Part shown: one piece after another, positions 60,100 to 64,000 of the stretch
How positions within the stretch are numbered: the first letter of the stretch is position 1
Layout: each line of letters opens with the position of its first letter
Assembly: GCA_037576195.1 (NCBI GenBank)
Contig: CM075101.1
Coordinates: forward strand, 38,626,001 to 38,690,000
DNA: 64,000 nucleotides
Direction of reading: 5' to 3'
Source: Phytoseiulus persimilis
Lineage: Eukaryota; Arthropoda; Arachnida; Mesostigmata; Phytoseiidae
Translations under genes and position numbers: made by a program
Notes under the pieces: generated by a model
Told to the model about the DNA's origin: nothing
What the model saw: only the letters and a program-made list of their open reading frames with translations
Databases searched by the model: none

Positions 60100-63000
60100 A
60101 CTCATCTGCCCGACTGCTTTTTAGCCCGACCCCCCTCTCCCTGGACTCTCAGATCGCTCAGAGCCAGCGAAGCTTCTATGACGGCCCCATGTCGGACACA
60201 GAGCCAGCGAGACTTGGTTCATCGTTGAGTGGATCAGCGCGGAGACGTCTCGTTCGTTTAGATGAGCTGGTTGCTTATGCATCCAAGAGACATGTAGACC
60301 TGAAGAGAGAGGAGACAGGTCCGATGATATTGGACTTGGAACTCCCATTAGCCTCGAGCATGATGACACTCGCGTCGACGATCCGCAAACGGCGGAATGT
60401 CGTTTCTCTGTCAAATATTTCCCATCGTTAGCTCTCCGATAGGCTGGTCAAGCGAAACATTCTCAGGATATTGATTCGAGCTCCGTTGTCCTCCGTTTCA
60501 TACAAGCAATGTGATGTCACACTCCCAATCACAAACCTAGATTTCAAGCTTCGAGGTTGGCCTCCAAGCGAACTCCGTTTTCCATCACCTCGAAGAACGA
60601 AATACGCGTTACCGCCGATAAGCCATGGCATCGAGCTGATTTCCATTGGTGGGAGCAGAGGAGTTTCGGTCATTGATCCAAAAAAACATGGCGGCGCGTT
60701 GATCGACCGCGGGGGTATTGAGCATCCGCGTGATGCCTCAAGACGATCCATGGAGGGCGGAAGCCACCCGGGAGTCATTTTCGTGGAAACATAGCCAGCT
60801 GTGATTCCATGAGTTGACATGTGATTATCAGCGTAAGCGCAGTAACCCCCTAGTCGTCTGCAGCGCCGCTTCGCTTTCGATTGAATGACCGCGCGCCTTA
60901 TAGAGTACGGCGCTCGCATAGAAGCTTAACTCGTTTTCTGCCCTCAGGGAATCGAGAGAAAGGGCCATGGGGCCGGAGAGCAGTGGGCCCAATGCAGGAA
61001 TGCATGGCTCTCAATCTCCCGAGCTACTTTGTGTGGGGTTTGGGGGGCTGTCTCGGAACTGTTCACGTAGATAACTCGAGCAGGGTTTTGACTGACGCAC
61101 CCGATCCGCTGAGCTTTCATTAGTCAGCGGAGAGCTCAAGGAGCGCTTACGTGACTAACAAGAAGCTCGCATATATGCCGCCTACTCCTGTTGACATGGC
61201 GCCGAAAACGTCATGTTTCCTGTTGTCATAGACATCATCAGTAGAAGTGTTTGCGATGACCTGACGAAGAGAAACGACAGAGTGGGCAGCATCTCACCCT
61301 TCAACACACTGCCCAGTATTATATTCTCAGCGTTTGGAACCTATTTTGAATCAGCCTTGCGGTAATCTTTCGCGGGACTCTCGTTCGCTCCACCATACGA
61401 TTGACCTGGCGTTGCATTGCTAGGAGCTTCACCGCTCTCGTATCCGCGCGATCTGTAATCTTCCTCATGTTCATTCTCCATAACGCTAGCCTCATCCACA
61501 ATTCAGGCAGCCAGAGCTTCCCACTCAACCAGAGAAAGTCGACAGGATAACCGTAGATTCTCGAAGTCTCCGGGAAATTCACTGGAATACCCTGAAGTCT
61601 CGCAGCGGGAGAGGCTCCTGGACTCCGAATCGGACAAGGGCCTTCTAAGAAGCCCTCATTCGCAATAATTCAAGGTTGTTGTGATATTCGTTTGGAGAAT
61701 CTCGCAGAGTTGGCTCGTCTTCAGGGGCTCCTTCCATCATGGGAGGAAGACTCAATCATTTATCATTGCATCCGTCTCCGTGTATCTCGTGTGCTAAGTA
61801 CAGTAAAACCGCGATTGTTTCAACGATACGATGCGGAAAATGGTTGGAATAATGGAGGCTGTACTGTTCTCGGAACTGGAATAATTCAGTTCGTATTGTA
61901 ATCGGAGTTGAAAGGATCGGGGTCGTGCTGTGATCGGAATGGAATGATTCAGAATGAAATAGTCTGGACAAGAAGAATCTTCTCGGGCTTGCGTAGGTAG
62001 CGTTGAGCTAAAGCTGCTGAACCCTCGAGGTCAGTGGAGAACCGATTCGTCGCCCCTGGGCAACGGTTGTAGAAAGGAAGCACATTTGAATCACATCACG
62101 CCTCAATGTCAACGAGCGATGACACTCAGGGTGATCAGCATCGAAAGTCGCGACATATCTCTGAAATGAGACTCTGTCTTGGAAGATTTCTGAACCTCCC
62201 GGTTTTACAGGGGCAGATCACGAAGTTCTCTGAACATCAATGCTCGAGGCGATTCCGGTGCGCTCTCAATTATACCCTTTGATATTCTTGTCTTAGGGTT
62301 TGTCGCCCCACATATTGTTATGAAGCTAAACGTAGCCACACTCGGTCGGGGTACTCCAAACGACTGAATCTAGAATGGTAGCTAGATTGTATCAGGTAGC
62401 CAGAGAGCAGTGAGCGGGGATCACATGTACGTCAAATGCAAGCGGTTCTGAGCGCAAGACGTGTAGGGAACGAGAGTAAGGCGAGAGAGAAGAGAACGAA
62501 TAAAAAGAGACGACGAGACGCCCGTTCCCTTCTTGTCTATCCCAGGAGCCCTAGCACGAGAGTCGAAGACGACACCTGCTGTCCGACAAGCTTTCGACCG
62601 ACCCCGCGTTCCGCTTTTTCCAGCCCCGGCACCTCGAGATCCAGCGTCCCACACTCGTCCCCGCTTCCGATTTGTCTCCGTATCAGAGAGTGGTAGCCTA
62701 CTCTTCTTCGGTCCCCAGGAATTCGTGAAAACGGGATAGCCGGAACCTCGTTACATTATGCGCAGCCGAATTCACCAGCCAGGTGACTTTCACCGAAACG
62801 CAGCACCTGTGGACTAATGAGCGATCACTCGATTACTTTCCTTTGCCGCCCTCGGTCCTTGGCTGGAAACAAGGTTCGATTACGCTCAGTGGAATAATCA
62901 CTTGTTCGGTGAGTAGATCGGTAGTGGAACCGCAGAAACACACAGTATCGTAGCACCGCTCGAGAGGCGAAACGATCAGTATGCGCGAGTTCTAACCACA

Positions 63001-63200
63001 ACCGTTTCGTAACCATCTGTGGAGAGGCTGTCTATATGAAGCGGCTTCCAATCACTAAAAGGGTATGGCACCGCTGTATGCACGGTCGGAAAGCGTCGGG
63101 TTCAAGAATGATTGGATGTTTGCGTTTCAATATCGAGAAGTAACGGAGACAGAGTTTTTTGAACGGGTTGATTGGACCTCTCCGCCCGGGTAATCGAAAA
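60100..63200. other. No confident gene
   Basis: Weak candidates only: a plus-strand frame 60190-60431 (LVRLDELVAYASKRHVDLKR) next to the MULE gene, and a minus-strand frame 61582-61319 with a helical, basic C-terminal part (AVKLLAMQRQVNRMVERTRV) behind an acceptor-like CTTCAG. Neither has a recognisable domain. Confidence 0.35.
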
Positions 63201-63218
63201 TCCCCCTCGGAGCGAATC

Positions 63219-64000
63219 TTCAAGTAGGGATTCCAACCGCAGCCTCGCTCGAGCTGAGAGCTGCAGCGAGAAATGCTGAGGCTGGTACGTACGCTTCCTC
63301 TGTTGCAGCTGAGACGGAGAAGGCTACTGAGTCGATTGAAAAGATGACGCCCCATTCCAACTTCGGAGCTGATTCCCTCCCCGAAACCCCATATCTCACG
63401 TCGCAGCACACGAGGTCGTATGGCCCGGCAGCTGTTTGAACCTCAATTCGGTAATATGGGGGAAGTCTGGCTCTGACCTTGAAGCGCAGGCAACGGACGA
63501 AATGCGATGCGATGCTGACTTCCCAGCATCCCCGCGCCGGCGCCGTAGCTTCGAGAGGTAAAGCATTTTCTGAGGAAGGTGGAAGTCGCCGTCAACGTGG
63601 AATGAGAGGCTGTTCCGGATTCCCCGGAGAGTCATCGATTTCTGACAGTCAGAATCAGCTCCCGTCGCGGAGTGGCGTCTATGATAGCCTCTCCTCGGTT
63701 CGGGAGTTGCTGAGCACACGAGATATCTCCGGAAGTCTGAACAAGGTTTCCGAAGTCACGCACTGTTTTCTTCTCTTCGGCAGGCTCCTCGAAATACAGT
63801 GCGTTTGAGACTTGTCGAAAATAGAAAGGAACCGGTGGCGAAAGATCAAGTTCAAGTCGCTCCTTCAACTGAGCCTTCCCGCGTCAGAACTTTCGAAATC
63901 ACGGATGAAGCTGGCCTTCTACGATTTTTTCGGGTCACACCGAAGATGAATATGCAAGGTCAGGTCTAGAGCCGACCATGGGCGCGACCGCTCATCGTAA
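63219..64000 (+). CDS. Exons of an unidentified gene running off the right edge
   Basis: Coding-like frames chain together: about 63380-63557 (to SPRRRRSFE), 63649-63745 (SRSGVYDSLSSVRELLSTRD) and 63784-63958 (FEITDEAGLLRFFRVTPKMN). Splices: GTAAAG to TCTGACAG (91 bp, phase 2) and GTTTCC to TTCGGCAG (only 38 bp, phase 0). A further alanine-rich coding-like block at 63219-63437 (ARNAEAGTYASSVAAETEKA) precedes them. The product is polar, Ser/Arg/Glu-rich and probably disordered. I do not recognise it. The gene continues past base 64000. Confidence 0.5.

Noticed and set aside
60428..60919. 163-residue minus-strand and 107-residue plus-strand overlapping frames
   Set aside because: Neither has domains, splice context or a consistent coding bias; I could not choose a real one.
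1..64000. CRISPR arrays, bacterial operons, ribosome-binding sites
   Set aside because: Nothing of the kind: spliced genes, poly(A) signals and retroelements show eukaryotic nuclear DNA, and the tandem repeats have no spacer pattern.

Overview
This is eukaryotic nuclear DNA. Genes are split into short exons with GT-AG introns (donors very often GTGAGT), overall base composition is near 50% GC, and long intergenic or intronic stretches carry decayed transposons and simple repeats. Gene content (a natriuretic-peptide-receptor-type guanylate cyclase, an ionotropic-receptor-type glutamate-receptor relative, possible gustatory-receptor-like fragments, RBM7, a TRAF/MATH protein) points to an arthropod. 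A mite or other chelicerate is my best guess, but that is inference and not a sequence match.

Layout. 1-18.5 kb (minus strand): one receptor guanylate cyclase. Sixteen coding exons join in frame and encode a signal peptide, ligand-binding ectodomain, transmembrane helix, kinase-homology domain and the start of the cyclase domain; the rest of the cyclase lies beyond the left edge. Intron 3 is 11 kb and holds broken, hydrophobic reading frames. 18.5-26 kb: no gene seen, only simple repeats (a G24 run, a 450-bp block of degenerate tetranucleotides). 26-33.1 kb: scattered membrane-protein-like exons on the minus strand, perhaps a decaying chemoreceptor cluster. 34.7-37.3 kb (minus): an ionotropic receptor, broken near its C-terminus by one frameshift. 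37.7-38.6 kb: a long imperfect inverted repeat with arms of about 400 bp. 40-44 kb: anonymous exon-like frames, a tRNA-derived SINE, 45-bp minisatellite units and a 5'-truncated LINE. 45.5-46.4 kb (minus): RBM7-like RNA-binding protein, three exons.

47.8-51.4 kb (minus): a Ty3/Gypsy LTR retrotransposon delimited by 131-bp LTRs and a perfect 5-bp target duplication. It has lost protease and most of reverse transcriptase and has an insertion in gag. 52.4-53.9 kb (plus): a small secreted cysteine-containing protein, three exons. 54.4-55.1 kb (plus): a coiled-coil plus MATH (TRAF-C) protein. 58.3-60.0 kb (minus): a four-exon FLYWCH-MULE transposase gene with its DDE residues intact and one GC-AG intron. 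63.2-64.0 kb (plus): coding-like exons of an unidentified gene running off the right edge.

The genes do not form a pathway. The likely theme is sensory and signalling receptors embedded in repeat-rich DNA. The most unusual items are the long hairpin-forming inverted repeat, the intact intron-bearing MULE gene, the exactly bounded Gypsy copy whose gag seems to start inside the LTR, and a 45-bp minisatellite shared by two distant mobile-element loci.
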